Source: Elusimicrobiota bacterium (GTDB taxonomy: Bacteria; Elusimicrobiota; Elusimicrobia; UBA1565; UBA9628). Taken from it: a stretch of DNA of 64,000 nucleotides. Location of the stretch: NCBI GenBank assembly GCA_016218545.1, contig JACRDQ010000043.1, forward strand, positions 52,069 through 116,068. Reading direction: 5' to 3'. The first letter of the stretch is position 1, and each line of letters opens with the position of its first letter. Made by a program: the position numbers and the translations under genes. This document shows positions 8,959-16,083 of the stretch, one piece after another. Under the pieces are notes generated by a model, which searched no databases, was not told where the DNA came from, and was given only the letters and a program-made list of their open reading frames with translations.

Positions 8959-9432
8959 TCACTTCCTCTGGCCCCCGACCTTCGAAGGCTCTTTGCTCTT
9001 GCTGCGCTTCTTCTTGCCGACGCCATCTTCTTGGCGGCCTTTTTGTCGGCCACTCTTGTCTTTCCCGTCGACGGTCTCAACGCCGACCGTCTGCCTGCCT
9101 CTAAGGTGGCGAACCACCGCTCCCTCCATCTTGCGGCGGAGATCGGCCGTCCATGTCGCCAGGGACATGGGTGGGAAGTTGGATTTCAGTATCTCGCGGG
9201 GCTCTTCATAAATGGCGATGGACAAGGTGTTGGATTTCCAGAGAATAGAGCCGTTGACGGCACAACTGCTGCACTTCGCGATGAATGTCAATCCCGTGGC
9301 CCTCTCGATTTCAGCGGCCAGTTGAAGAACGTCGATTTCTCGCCGCTGCGCCTTGAAGTCCAGTGTCCGCGCCATCGACAGCCCCGGAAGAAAGAATAGG
9401 GCCACAGCAAGACACGAGTTGTACATCGTCAT
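8959..9432 (-). CDS. Small secreted CxxC protein with basic tail (copy B)
   Basis: 157 residues, family not recognised. Signal peptide MTMYNSCLAVALFFLPGLSMA, cleaved before RTLDF. The core aligns with the protein at 10362-10919: RTLxF, REID..L..EIE.ATGL.F, then KCSSC followed by NGSI.W, then L.I.IYEEP. The CxxC could bind metal or form a redox pair. The C-terminal 35 residues are Lys/Arg/Gln/Gly rich and probably unstructured. Its ATG overlaps the stop of fibre B (ATGA), so the two should be made together; the giant fibre starts 53 bases downstream. Possibly a periplasmic chaperone or anchor for the fibres, which is inference from position only. Confidence 0.65.
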   Translation of the reverse strand: MTMYNSCLAVALFFLPGLSMARTLDFKAQRREIDVLQLAAEIERATGLTFIAKCSSCAVNGSILWKSNTLSIAIYEEPREILKSNFPPMSLATWTADLRRKMEGAVVRHLRGRQTVGVETVDGKDKSGRQKGRQEDGVGKKKRSKSKEPSKVGGQRK

Positions 9433-10217
9433 CTTACCTCCTCGATCGTCATGACCATCGGGGATGTATTTGAAAAGCCCGGCTCATGATCTCCGACAGC
9501 TGTTCCCCAGTATGTCGTATAACCTTGGCCGGCACAGATTGCCAGACAGACGTCCTTCTGGCCAGAGGTCAATGACTCGGTCAAGATTGAAAAGCTCAAT
9601 ACAGCATTGGTGTCGTAGTTTCCCGTCCATTGGCCGGTGCCTAGCGGATTAATCGCCGAGCCATTCAGCAGCAATCTCGCCCGGGGATAACTCAGGTGGC
9701 AGTGCCAATTGCCAGCCAGGGAAATCCGGAGTCGTGAATCGGCCGCGACAGTCAATGAGATTGAAGATCCCTCGACACAAGTATGGCAGGGATCATCGTA
9801 TGTGGTGGTCGAGGAGCTGAACCCATTAGCAATTGAGCTGGAGTTGCTCACTGCGATGCCGCTCATCTGTGACCCATTCCCAAAGAAAGCAGACGCGGTG
9901 ACGGACGCGCCGGAGACGATGTTCCCTGCTGGCCCCGACGCGGTAAAGGCGGCATCTGAGGCGAGGTTTAGCGCGCCGGTGATGCTGAAAGTGCTTTTCT
10001 TCGCTCCGGCGCCAAACTGTGCGCCTCCGTTAACGTCGAGCGCCATGGCGGGCTGAGTAGTTCTGATGCCAATACTGCTTCCCAAGACCACGAACGACGA
10101 ATTGCCTACGGAAAAGGCGTTGCCCTGGACCGTCAGGGTGCCCTGCACTACCACGAACTCAGCCTTGGCGTGGACGCTCCAGGTCAACATCATTGCGATT
10201 AGAATCGGCGTCCTCAT
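9429..10217 (-). CDS. Secreted fibre protein B (stalk module + beta end domain)
   Basis: 262 residues from the ATG at 10217, with AGGGAG eight bases upstream and a signal peptide (MRTPILIAMMLTWSVHAKA). One stalk module follows at once (TVQGNAFSVGNSSFVVLGSSIGIRTTQPAMALDVNG). Next come a middle stretch ending in NIVSGASVTASAFFGNGSQM and a beta-sandwich-like end domain of about 120 residues. That domain has four cysteines (DPCHTC and DVCLAIC) and ends MVMTIEEVR. It is a paralogue of fibre A at 10919-11701; first and last thirds are strongly alike while the surface of the end domain differs. Such variation suggests a binding head. Longer in-frame starts exist but lack a signal peptide. Confidence 0.7.
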   Translation of the reverse strand: MRTPILIAMMLTWSVHAKAEFVVVQGTLTVQGNAFSVGNSSFVVLGSSIGIRTTQPAMALDVNGGAQFGAGAKKSTFSITGALNLASDAAFTASGPAGNIVSGASVTASAFFGNGSQMSGIAVSNSSSIANGFSSSTTTYDDPCHTCVEGSSISLTVAADSRLRISLAGNWHCHLSYPRARLLLNGSAINPLGTGQWTGNYDTNAVLSFSILTESLTSGQKDVCLAICAGQGYTTYWGTAVGDHEPGFSNTSPMVMTIEEVR

Positions 10218-10361
10218 TAGCTCACTCCCTTGCGCGTCTTCACCGCTGCACCGGTTTCGTTCTGCATCAGAACCGAATCCCCAAGAAGCGGCTTTCCCTG
10301 GACGCATCGGAACATCCTGTGGGTTTTGGCTTGCTGACCGCGAGATGCACTATTGGCGGCC

Positions 10362-10919
10362 TCACTGGTTTCGGCGGCTATCGGTCTTTCGTGGCTTGTC
10401 TTGTTCTGGAATGCCATTCTTCGAGTCTCTGATGTCCTGGATGGGTTTCGATTGGTCATTCATTCTGTGGTCTGCTGGCGGTTCCTTGATAAGATGCCGG
10501 GGCGGCCCATTGGGCCATGTCGTTGTTGATGAGCGTGGGATAGCCTCTTTCTGGCTTCCAAGACCCTGTGCGCCTTTCGATCGCATGTTCTTGCGGTGGG
10601 TCTTCACTGTCTCCGTGATGATGCGGCCAAGCCCATCGGCCCACTTTATCGAGGACATATAGGGACGATTGGCGTCAGATCTCCGTGCAGGTTCTTCGTA
10701 AACCGTGATGATGAGGTTGTCAGGACTCAACCAGGAGATCGAACCGTGTGCGTTGCAGGTCACGCAGTGCACTGCGAAAAGCAACCCTGTGGCCTCTTCG
10801 ACTTCTTCCAGCAGACGGCTCGCATCCAGTTCTTTCCGGGGCACCCTGAAAGTCAGCGTCCGCGCAAACGTCAGACCCGGAATCAGCACAAGCGCCAAGG
10901 CAAGATAGGCTCTCATCAC
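10362..10919 (-). CDS. Small secreted CxxC protein with polar tail (copy A)
   Basis: 184-185 residues starting at GTG 10919 or, more likely, ATG 10916. Signal peptide MRAYLALALVLIPGLTFA, then RTLTF. It shares with copy B the pattern RKELD..L.EEVEEATGL.F...CVTC.AHGSI.W......I.VYEEP. After about residue 105 the two copies differ; here the tail is long, rich in Pro, Lys, Asn and Ser, and likely disordered. The start lies on the stop of fibre A (TAGTGATG), so translation is probably coupled. Family not recognised. Having one such protein after each small fibre suggests a dedicated partner. Confidence 0.65.
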   Translation of the reverse strand: MMRAYLALALVLIPGLTFARTLTFRVPRKELDASRLLEEVEEATGLLFAVHCVTCNAHGSISWLSPDNLIITVYEEPARRSDANRPYMSSIKWADGLGRIITETVKTHRKNMRSKGAQGLGSQKEAIPRSSTTTWPNGPPRHLIKEPPADHRMNDQSKPIQDIRDSKNGIPEQDKPRKTDSRRNQ

Positions 10920-11701
10920 TATTGCGGCACCTCTTCAATTGTCATGACCATCGGCGAGGTTCTGTTTGGATAGGCCTCCTCTCCCCACCTCGCCACGCCA
11001 CTCGTCGTGCCTAACCATAGGGTGATCTTCTTTTGTCCTGATGTTAGCGAGTCAGTCAATATGGTCAAGCCGATGACTTCGATGGAAACATAGTCGCCTA
11101 TCCAATAGTTGCCGGTGAACGGCGATATGTCCGCATCGTTCAATTGGAGCTTTGCTTTGGGGTATCCGTTAGTGCTGAACCAGTCCCCTGCCACTGAAAT
11201 GCGGATTCTCGAATTGGCTGCGACCGTGATGGTGACAGTTGCAGCGCAGACACCATCGACAGCCGAGGTCGTGCCGCTAAAACCATTGACAGTAGAACTG
11301 GAGTTGCTAGGCGCAGGAAGGACGCCCGTCAGCCCTCCCCCATCTCCGAAGAATGCTGATGCGGTAATCGACGCGCCGGACACCAGATTCCCATCGGGCC
11401 CGGACAACGCCAGGCTAGCGTTCGGCGCAAGACCCAAGGCACCAGTATGGCCGAATGTGCTTGCCGCCCCGCCTGTCCCGAATTGCGTCCCGCCATTGAC
11501 ATCCAACGCCATGGCGGGCCGAGTGGTCCGGATTCCAACGGTGCTCTCGGAGACTGCGAACGTCGAATCGCCCACGGAGAAGGCATTGCCCAGAATCGTG
11601 GCAGTGCCCTGCATCGTCAGGAACTCAGCGGCATGGCCATTGCGAGGTATTGTCAACGCCACGACGAATGCCAGCGCAATCATCCAGGTGTTTCTGCTCA
11701 T
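10919..11701 (-). CDS. Secreted fibre protein A (stalk module + beta end domain)
   Basis: 260 residues from the ATG at 11701 (MSRNTWMIALAFVVALTIP, cleavage after HAA). An ATG at 11737 with GAGGGG close by is an alternative that would add 12 residues before the signal. The mature protein opens with one stalk module (GNAFSVGDSTFAVSESTVGI then TTRPAMALDVNG). After ASITASAFFGDGGGLTG comes a beta-rich end domain finishing MVMTIEEVPQ. It is the first gene of the cassette behind the promoter at 11857-11885. The mid and end regions match fibre B closely, but the cysteine pattern of the head differs: only the VCAATV cysteine is present. Confidence 0.7.
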   Translation of the reverse strand: MSRNTWMIALAFVVALTIPRNGHAAEFLTMQGTATILGNAFSVGDSTFAVSESTVGIRTTRPAMALDVNGGTQFGTGGAASTFGHTGALGLAPNASLALSGPDGNLVSGASITASAFFGDGGGLTGVLPAPSNSSSTVNGFSGTTSAVDGVCAATVTITVAANSRIRISVAGDWFSTNGYPKAKLQLNDADISPFTGNYWIGDYVSIEVIGLTILTDSLTSGQKKITLWLGTTSGVARWGEEAYPNRTSPMVMTIEEVPQ

Positions 11702-11856
11702 GCCTGAGCCAAATCGAACACGTTCGTTGACGTCCATGCCCCTCGCCGGTCGAGCCTGCGTCCTCTTGCCGGGGATGTCGAAGCAGCGTCGGGCATCCCC
11801 TTGTCCGAGTCTTCCCATCAATCGCCGACAACTTCTTGACGCGGACAGCTTTCAGG

Positions 11857-11885
11857 ATTCTATGCGATTCCAGCGGGTATGCCAA
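11857..11885 (-). promoter_or_regulatory. Promoter of the fibre cassette
   Basis: Minus strand: TTGGCA (11885-11880), exactly 17 bp, TAGAAT (11862-11857). The transcript would start near 11850, giving a leader of about 150 bases before fibre A. A 15-bp palindrome lies ten bases upstream of the -35. Confidence 0.55.
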
Positions 11886-11894
11886 CCACGATTC

Positions 11895-11909
11895 GTTGCC
11901 AATGGCAAC
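11895..11909. repeat. Short palindrome upstream of the fibre promoter
   Basis: GTTGCCAATGGCAAC has perfect 6-bp arms with three central bases. It sits where an activator would bind, just upstream of the -35. The half-site GTTGCC is the same as the inner part of the palindrome before the DUF4143 gene (4197-4206 region). Confidence 0.45.
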
Positions 11910-12024
11910 ATGGTGTTACTGAGCCAAAGGGACATGTATGTGGGCTAGTCTCGAATCTCAGCGATGGTGTGGGATGGGACTGCTCCCTCGCCGCGCAATG
12001 CTGGGACGGAGGGAGTCTCGTTTG

Positions 12025-12768
12025 TCAGCGGACTCTGTCTTTGGGACTGGTTCGGCTTGACCTTTCGGTTCGAGGAGGGGAACAGCCGGACGGGATTGCC
12101 CCCCCCGCATCATCAATAACAAGCTCGTATCCGTGGCGCACGGTCGCGATCTGAAGACCTTTGACTGGATGGAGATCCTGCCGCAGCCTGGCGATTGTCA
12201 TGTCAATAACCTTCGTGTCAATGTGGCCGGGCCAGACGGCCTCGAGAAGTTCGTCCCGGTCTACAGGTCCGCGCCTTCGAATAAGCGCGCAAAGAAGATC
12301 GAATCTCTTGGCGGGAAGTCTGGGGATTCGGCGCATGCCGACCCGAACTTCTCGACTGATTGGGTCTGCTGAAATCTGGCCTTTGGACAATATTCGACCG
12401 GAATGAGACAGCGTCCTGCGCACCCTGCCCAGCATCACGTCGATCCCGTCTCGCTTGAGCAAGATCGGCTCTGCATGGAGGTCTCTTGTGACGGCCTCCA
12501 GTAAGCTGTCAAGTAGGGGCTCTCCGGTAATCAGAATGATAGGGATGGAGCAGGTAAGAAGACTATGGCTGAGGGCTCTGTAGAGCACAATGCCGTCAAT
12601 TCGCGGCATGTGGATGTCCAGCAGGATAAGATCTGGCTTCAGTGCTTTAACCCTGCTGAGGCCCTGTTCGCCGGAGGAAACAAAGTGGGATTCGAATCCG
12701 TTGCGACGCAATGCTTCGCAGGCCATCGGCCCATAGCCAAGATCGTCATCAATCACGAGGATTCGCAT
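12025..12768 (-). CDS. OmpR/PhoB-type response regulator
   Basis: 247 residues from the ATG at 12768 (MRILVIDDD). The receiver domain fills residues 1-115: acidic pocket IDDD, phosphoacceptor in DLILLDIHMP (Asp near 51), Thr in ILITGE and Lys in LLKRD. The winged-helix DNA-binding domain fills about 130-225 (RRIPRLPAKRFDLLCALIRR, then VDRDELLEAVW, and the wing ATVRHGYELV). The last 20 residues are polar. No histidine kinase is present in the window, so it is an orphan here. It lies directly upstream of, and co-directional with, the fibre cassette promoter, making it the obvious candidate regulator. An in-frame extension to 12828 exists but the receiver domain begins at 12768. Confidence 0.85.
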   Translation of the reverse strand: MRILVIDDDLGYGPMACEALRRNGFESHFVSSGEQGLSRVKALKPDLILLDIHMPRIDGIVLYRALSHSLLTCSIPIILITGEPLLDSLLEAVTRDLHAEPILLKRDGIDVMLGRVRRTLSHSGRILSKGQISADPISREVRVGMRRIPRLPAKRFDLLCALIRRRGPVDRDELLEAVWPGHIDTKVIDMTIARLRQDLHPVKGLQIATVRHGYELVIDDAGGAIPSGCSPPRTERSSRTSPKDRVR

Positions 12769-12824
12769 GTTCTCATGTTGCGCGAGGAAATCGGCCCCGG
12801 TTGTCATGCGCCATCGAACAGAGT

Positions 12825-13109
12825 TCACGCGGCGTCGAGCGCCAGGCTCGTGCCCTCCACGTTCAGGGTGATGGTGCGCACCGGGCTCTCCACGATGAGC
12901 TTGACCCCCACGGCCGCGGCCAGGTGGATGACGCAGTCCGAGTCGTCCACCAGCTCGGAGAGCAGCGGCTTGTTGAAGATCGAGTCGATGTTCCTTATTG
13001 AGTCCGTGGAGAGATCGTCGATGACCGAGACTTGGTCTCCCGCCTCCAGCGGCGACTCGGCCAGGTGCGAGCCGATGCAGCCCGCTCTTCCGGTGATCAG
13101 GTAGCGCAT
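12825..13109 (-). pseudogene. 5' fragment of the 4251-5222 epimerase gene
   Basis: 94 codons nearly identical to the first 107 codons of the gene at 4251-5222, in the same orientation. Similarity starts at the ATG (13109) and stops abruptly at 12828, just after LDAA, where a TGA follows. Relative to the full gene, 13 codons (39 bp) are missing in frame. The missing segment in the parent is bounded by two copies of TCGATG (5059-5064 and 5098-5103), one of which remains at the junction (12985-12990). The Rossmann motif has also drifted (TGRAGCIG instead of TGGAGFIG). It lacks the catalytic Y-x3-K and two thirds of the enzyme, so it is non-functional. Confidence 0.85.
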
Positions 13110-13221
13110 GACCGGGAGTTTAACAAGTTATTCCGAGTAAGCACTAGCGTTCTTCAGGCTCATCTTGCGTGAGACAGGACTGGATATTGAAGCGCCGCAC
13201 TCAATCTTGGTAGGCTAAAGA

Positions 13222-13596
13222 GTGATTCTCGGCATCGGAACCGACATCATCGAAGTCGCCCGGGTGGCCCGGGAGATCCGCCGCTCCAACGGCTTCAAGG
13301 AGCGGTATTTCTCCCCCCGCGAGATCGCCTACTGCGACACGCGCGCCAGCGCCGGCCAGAACTACGCGGCCCGGTTCGCGGCCAAGGAGGCCTTCTTTAA
13401 GGCCCTCGGCACCGGGTACCGCGGGGGCATGGGATTCGACGAGGTGGAGGTGCTCAACGACCGCCTCGGCAAACCGGAAATCGTTCTGCGGGGCCGGGCC
13501 AAGGCCTTCTGCCGCAGGCGCCGCGTCCGCCGGATCCACGTCTCCTTGAGCCACATCAATGATTATTCCAGCGCCGTCGTCGTGATGGAGAAATGA
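13222..13596 (+). CDS. acpS: Holo-[acyl-carrier-protein] synthase
   Basis: 124 residues, normal AcpS length. It transfers 4'-phosphopantetheine from CoA to the serine of acyl carrier proteins. The Mg-binding Asp is in GIGTDIIEV near the N-terminus, and the second motif reads FAAKEAFFKALGTG, with the Glu and Lys that define the family. The C-terminal VSLSHINDYSSAVVV is also typical. The start is GTG at 13222. Its stop is one base short of the acsA start region, and the acyl carrier protein lies two genes on, so it probably activates that carrier. A weak TTGAAG-18-TAGGCT element ends five bases before the GTG. Confidence 0.92.
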   Translation: MILGIGTDIIEVARVAREIRRSNGFKERYFSPREIAYCDTRASAGQNYAARFAAKEAFFKALGTGYRGGMGFDEVEVLNDRLGKPEIVLRGRAKAFCRRRRVRRIHVSLSHINDYSSAVVVMEK

Positions 13597-13597
13597 C

Positions 13598-15316
13598 ATG
13601 AAGACCACGATCCCGTCGAACATCGGCTCCTACGAGGCACGCCTCAAGGACTTCAGCTGGTCCATCGCGGAGAAGGAACTCGGGTATCGGCCCGGCGACG
13701 ACATCAACATCGCCTGGTACTGCACGGACCGCATATGCAAGATGGGCAAGGCCTCCAAGACGGCCTTCATCTGGGAGGGCCTGGGCGGCGCGGAGAAGAA
13801 GTACACTTTCAACGACCTTCGCTTGGCCTCCAACACCATCGCCTCCTTCTTCAAGGGCCTGGGAATCCGGCGCGAGCAGCGCGTCTGCCTCTTCATGGAC
13901 CGCATCCCCGAGCTCTACCTCGGGTTCCTCGGCGTGCTCAAGCTCGGCGCCGTGGCCCAGCCGCTCTTCTCCGCCTTCGGCGACGAGTCCCTCCTCGTGC
14001 GCCTGGAGAACGCGCAGACCACCGCGGTCATGACCACGCACAAGCACGTGAACAAGGTGCGCAAGATTCGCGAGAAGCTCCCCCACCTCAAACACATCAT
14101 CGTGGTCGACGACCAGGGCAAGAAGCCCCTCCAGGCCGGCGAGGTCGCCTTCTCCCTGGAGAAAGCGGAGCCCGTGGAGGACTTCCAGGCGGCCGCCACC
14201 AAGGCCGAGTCCCCCTCGGTCCTGCACTACACCTCGGGCACCACGGGACAGCCCAAGGGAGTGCGGCACGTCCACTACTCCCTGATCTCGCAGTACCTGA
14301 CCGCGAAGTGGGTCCTGGACCTGCGCGACGACGACATGTACTGGTGCACCGCGGACCCGGGCTGGGTCACGGGCACCTCGTACGGCATCATCGGCCCCTG
14401 GAGCCTCGGCGTCACCCAGTGCGTGCTCGACGTCGGCTTCTCCGCCGATGCCTGGTACCAGTTCATTGAGAAGCACAAGATCACGATGTGGTACTCGGCA
14501 CCCACGGCCATCCGCTCGCTCATGAAGGCGGGCGAGGAGGTCGTCAAGAAGCACGACCTCTCGAGCCTGCGCCACCTGGCCAGCGTCGGCGAGCCCTTGA
14601 ACGCCGAGGCCGTGGTCTGGTCCCAGCGCGTCTTCGGCCTGCCCTTCCACGACAGCTACTGGCAGACCGAGACCGGCTCCATCATGATCACGAACCTCCC
14701 CGGCATGAAGATCAAGCCGGGCTCCATGGCCAAGCCCTTCCCCGGCATCACCGCGACCCTCCTCGACCTGGCCACCTTCGAGCCCATGAACTCCACGGGC
14801 AAGGTCGGGCTCATCGCGGTCAGGCCGGGCTGGCCAGCCATGCTGCGCGGCTACTGGAACAACGAGGAGGCCTACAAAAAGAAGTTCAGGAACGGCTGGT
14901 ACCTGACGGGAGACCGCGCGACCATCGACCAGGACGGCTATTTCTGGTTCGTGGGCCGCGACGACGACGTCATCAACACCGCCGGCCACCTCGTGAGCCC
15001 CTTCGAGGTCGAGTCCGTCTTGCTCGAGCACCCGGCGGTGGCAGAGTCCGCGGTGGTCTCCAAGCCCGACGAGATCAACATGGAGGTCGTCAAGGCCTTC
15101 GTGACCCTGAAGCCCGGCCGCCAGCCCAGCGACGACCTCCAGCTCGAGATCATGAACTTCATCCGCAAGAAGCTCTCGCCCCTGGCCATGCCGCAGGAGA
15201 TCGAGTTCACGCCCTCCCTGCCCAAGACTCGCAGCGGCAAGATCATGCGGCGCGTGCTCAAGGCCAAGGAGTGGGGGCAGGAGATCGGCGACATCTCCAC
15301 CCTGGAGAACGATTGA
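13598..15316 (+). CDS. acsA: Acetyl-CoA synthetase, AcsA type (AMP-forming)
   Basis: 572 residues, the length of the Bacillus-type AcsA. The P-loop reads YTSGTTGQPKG, the adenylate motif YWCTADPGWVTGTSYG, the Thr-Glu motif YWQTETGS, and the hinge WYLTGDRA. The C-terminal catalytic lysine is in LPKTRSGKIMRR. The first residues (SYEARLKDFSW) also match the family. It makes acyl-AMP and then acyl-CoA, or could load a carrier protein. Here it sits between acpS and an acyl carrier protein, so loading a dedicated carrier is possible. Acetate is the default substrate; I cannot rule out another short acid. Confidence 0.9.
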   Translation: MKTTIPSNIGSYEARLKDFSWSIAEKELGYRPGDDINIAWYCTDRICKMGKASKTAFIWEGLGGAEKKYTFNDLRLASNTIASFFKGLGIRREQRVCLFMDRIPELYLGFLGVLKLGAVAQPLFSAFGDESLLVRLENAQTTAVMTTHKHVNKVRKIREKLPHLKHIIVVDDQGKKPLQAGEVAFSLEKAEPVEDFQAAATKAESPSVLHYTSGTTGQPKGVRHVHYSLISQYLTAKWVLDLRDDDMYWCTADPGWVTGTSYGIIGPWSLGVTQCVLDVGFSADAWYQFIEKHKITMWYSAPTAIRSLMKAGEEVVKKHDLSSLRHLASVGEPLNAEAVVWSQRVFGLPFHDSYWQTETGSIMITNLPGMKIKPGSMAKPFPGITATLLDLATFEPMNSTGKVGLIAVRPGWPAMLRGYWNNEEAYKKKFRNGWYLTGDRATIDQDGYFWFVGRDDDVINTAGHLVSPFEVESVLLEHPAVAESAVVSKPDEINMEVVKAFVTLKPGRQPSDDLQLEIMNFIRKKLSPLAMPQEIEFTPSLPKTRSGKIMRRVLKAKEWGQEIGDISTLEND

Positions 15317-15323
15317 ATGACCG

Positions 15324-15384
15324 GGGTCAGGCGCTTGCTTTCTTGACTTTCAAGGGGATAGTCGACAAAGTGAGCGCCTGACCC
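15324..15384. repeat. REP-like palindromic element
   Basis: Two 25-base arms (15324-15348 and 15360-15384) with an 11-base loop. The outer 12 bp, GGGTCAGGCGCT/AGCGCCTGACCC, are perfect and the inner 13 have four mismatches. The GGGTCAGG...CCTGACCC outline resembles mobile REP elements spread by RAYT transposases in many genomes. It lies between acsA and the carrier gene and would fold in the transcript, where it could act as a partial terminator or RNA stabiliser. No RAYT gene is visible. Confidence 0.6.
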
Positions 15385-15399
15385 ATCAATGGAGGCAAG

Positions 15400-15663
15400 A
15401 TGGCGACGACCCAAGAGATCCGCGAGATCGTGCTGAAGTACGTGAAGGAGGAGTACGTGGAGGACGAGGACCAGGTGGTGGACTTCTCGACCCCGCTCAT
15501 CTCGGGGGGCATCGTGGACTCCTTCTCCATGGTCTCGCTCAAGCGCTTCCTCGAGAACAAGTACAAGATCCGGATCCCTGACCACAAGGCCACGCCCGAG
15601 GCCTTCGACAGCGTGGACAAGATCACGAGGCTCGTCGAGTCCTTCGCCGGCGTGAAGAACTAG
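15400..15663 (+). CDS. Acyl carrier protein
   Basis: 87 residues, acidic in its first half (EYVEDEDQVVDF). The phosphopantetheine serine is in GGIVDSFSMVSL, the D-S-x-x-x-(V/L) signature of carrier domains. Spacing and length match ACP/PCP-type carriers. GGAGGC precedes the ATG. With acpS and an acyl-CoA ligase just upstream and an alpha-oxoamine-synthase remnant just downstream, it looks like the carrier of a small acyl-condensation pathway rather than the main fatty-acid ACP, which usually has the DSLD motif; here it is DSFS. Confidence 0.88.
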   Translation: MATTQEIREIVLKYVKEEYVEDEDQVVDFSTPLISGGIVDSFSMVSLKRFLENKYKIRIPDHKATPEAFDSVDKITRLVESFAGVKN

Positions 15664-15671
15664 GAGGAGCC

Positions 15672-16001
15672 ATGGCCTTCGCCGACGCCGTCCGTGACGG
15701 GTACAAGCGTGAGCTGGAGGGCCTGCGCAGCGCCGGGATCTTCAAGACCGAGCGCTTCATCCACTCCGCGCAGGCCGCCGACATCGAGGTGGAGTTCCCG
15801 GCCGGCTCGGCGCCCAATAGGGTCATCAACATGTGCGCCAACAACTACCACGGGCTCTCCTCCCGTCCCGAGGTCGTCGAGGCCGCGCACGATGGGCTCG
15901 ACTCCCGCGGCGAGGAATCTCAGGTCGATCCCCGAGCCGACTCATACGCAGGCATTGATTCCCTTCCCGCCGGCGCAGCCGGGCTCTGCCCGGCCGCGTA
16001 G
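15672..16001 (+). pseudogene. kbl: Truncated alpha-oxoamine synthase (kbl-like) gene
   Basis: The first 80 codons match the N-terminus of 2-amino-3-ketobutyrate CoA ligase and its relatives: YKRELEGLRSAGIFKTERFI, QAADIEV, and VINMCANNYHGLSSRPEVVE followed by AAHDGLD. Functional proteins are about 395 residues and continue with G.GMAS.R...G; here, after DSRG at about 15911, the sequence turns into unrelated Gly/Ala/Pro-rich residues and stops. The PLP lysine and the whole catalytic domain are missing and do not reappear downstream in any frame. A GGAGG ribosome site and tight spacing to the carrier gene show that an intact copy once ended this operon. Given the ACP neighbour, it may have been a serine-palmitoyltransferase-like enzyme. 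Confidence 0.75.
15978..15994 (+). terminator. GC hairpin after the truncated kbl
   Basis: GCCGGGC-tct-GCCCGGC is a perfect 7-bp stem with a three-base loop. No T-run follows, so this is a possible weak terminator only. Confidence 0.3.
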
Positions 16002-16046
16002 CCGGCCTCGAAAAGCACGCCCTTCCCACCAAGATCCCGGACAGCC

Positions 16047-16075
16047 TTGACAGGCACACGGCCATGCGGTATCGT
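16047..16075 (+). promoter_or_regulatory. Promoter of the formyltransferase-deacetylase gene
   Basis: TTGACA (16047-16052), 17 bp, TATCGT (16070-16075). The ATG follows after eight bases at 16084, and there is no Shine-Dalgarno sequence, so the mRNA is expected to be leaderless. Confidence 0.55.
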
Positions 16076-16083
16076 GTCTGCCG

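Larger units (their letters stand above)
11702..12024. other. Intergenic leader/regulatory region of the fibre cassette
   Basis: 323 bases between fibre A and the response regulator. It holds the predicted promoter (11857-11885), the palindrome (11895-11909) and a leader of about 150 bases. I see no convincing gene; the open frames here lack ribosome sites and recognisable composition. Confidence 0.5.

Noticed and set aside
13556..15031. 491-codon open frame antisense to acsA
   Set aside because: Composition is Val/Gly/Asp/Glu/Leu-rich in the way GC-skewed complementary frames are; no motif, no ribosome site, and acsA on the other strand is complete with all motifs.
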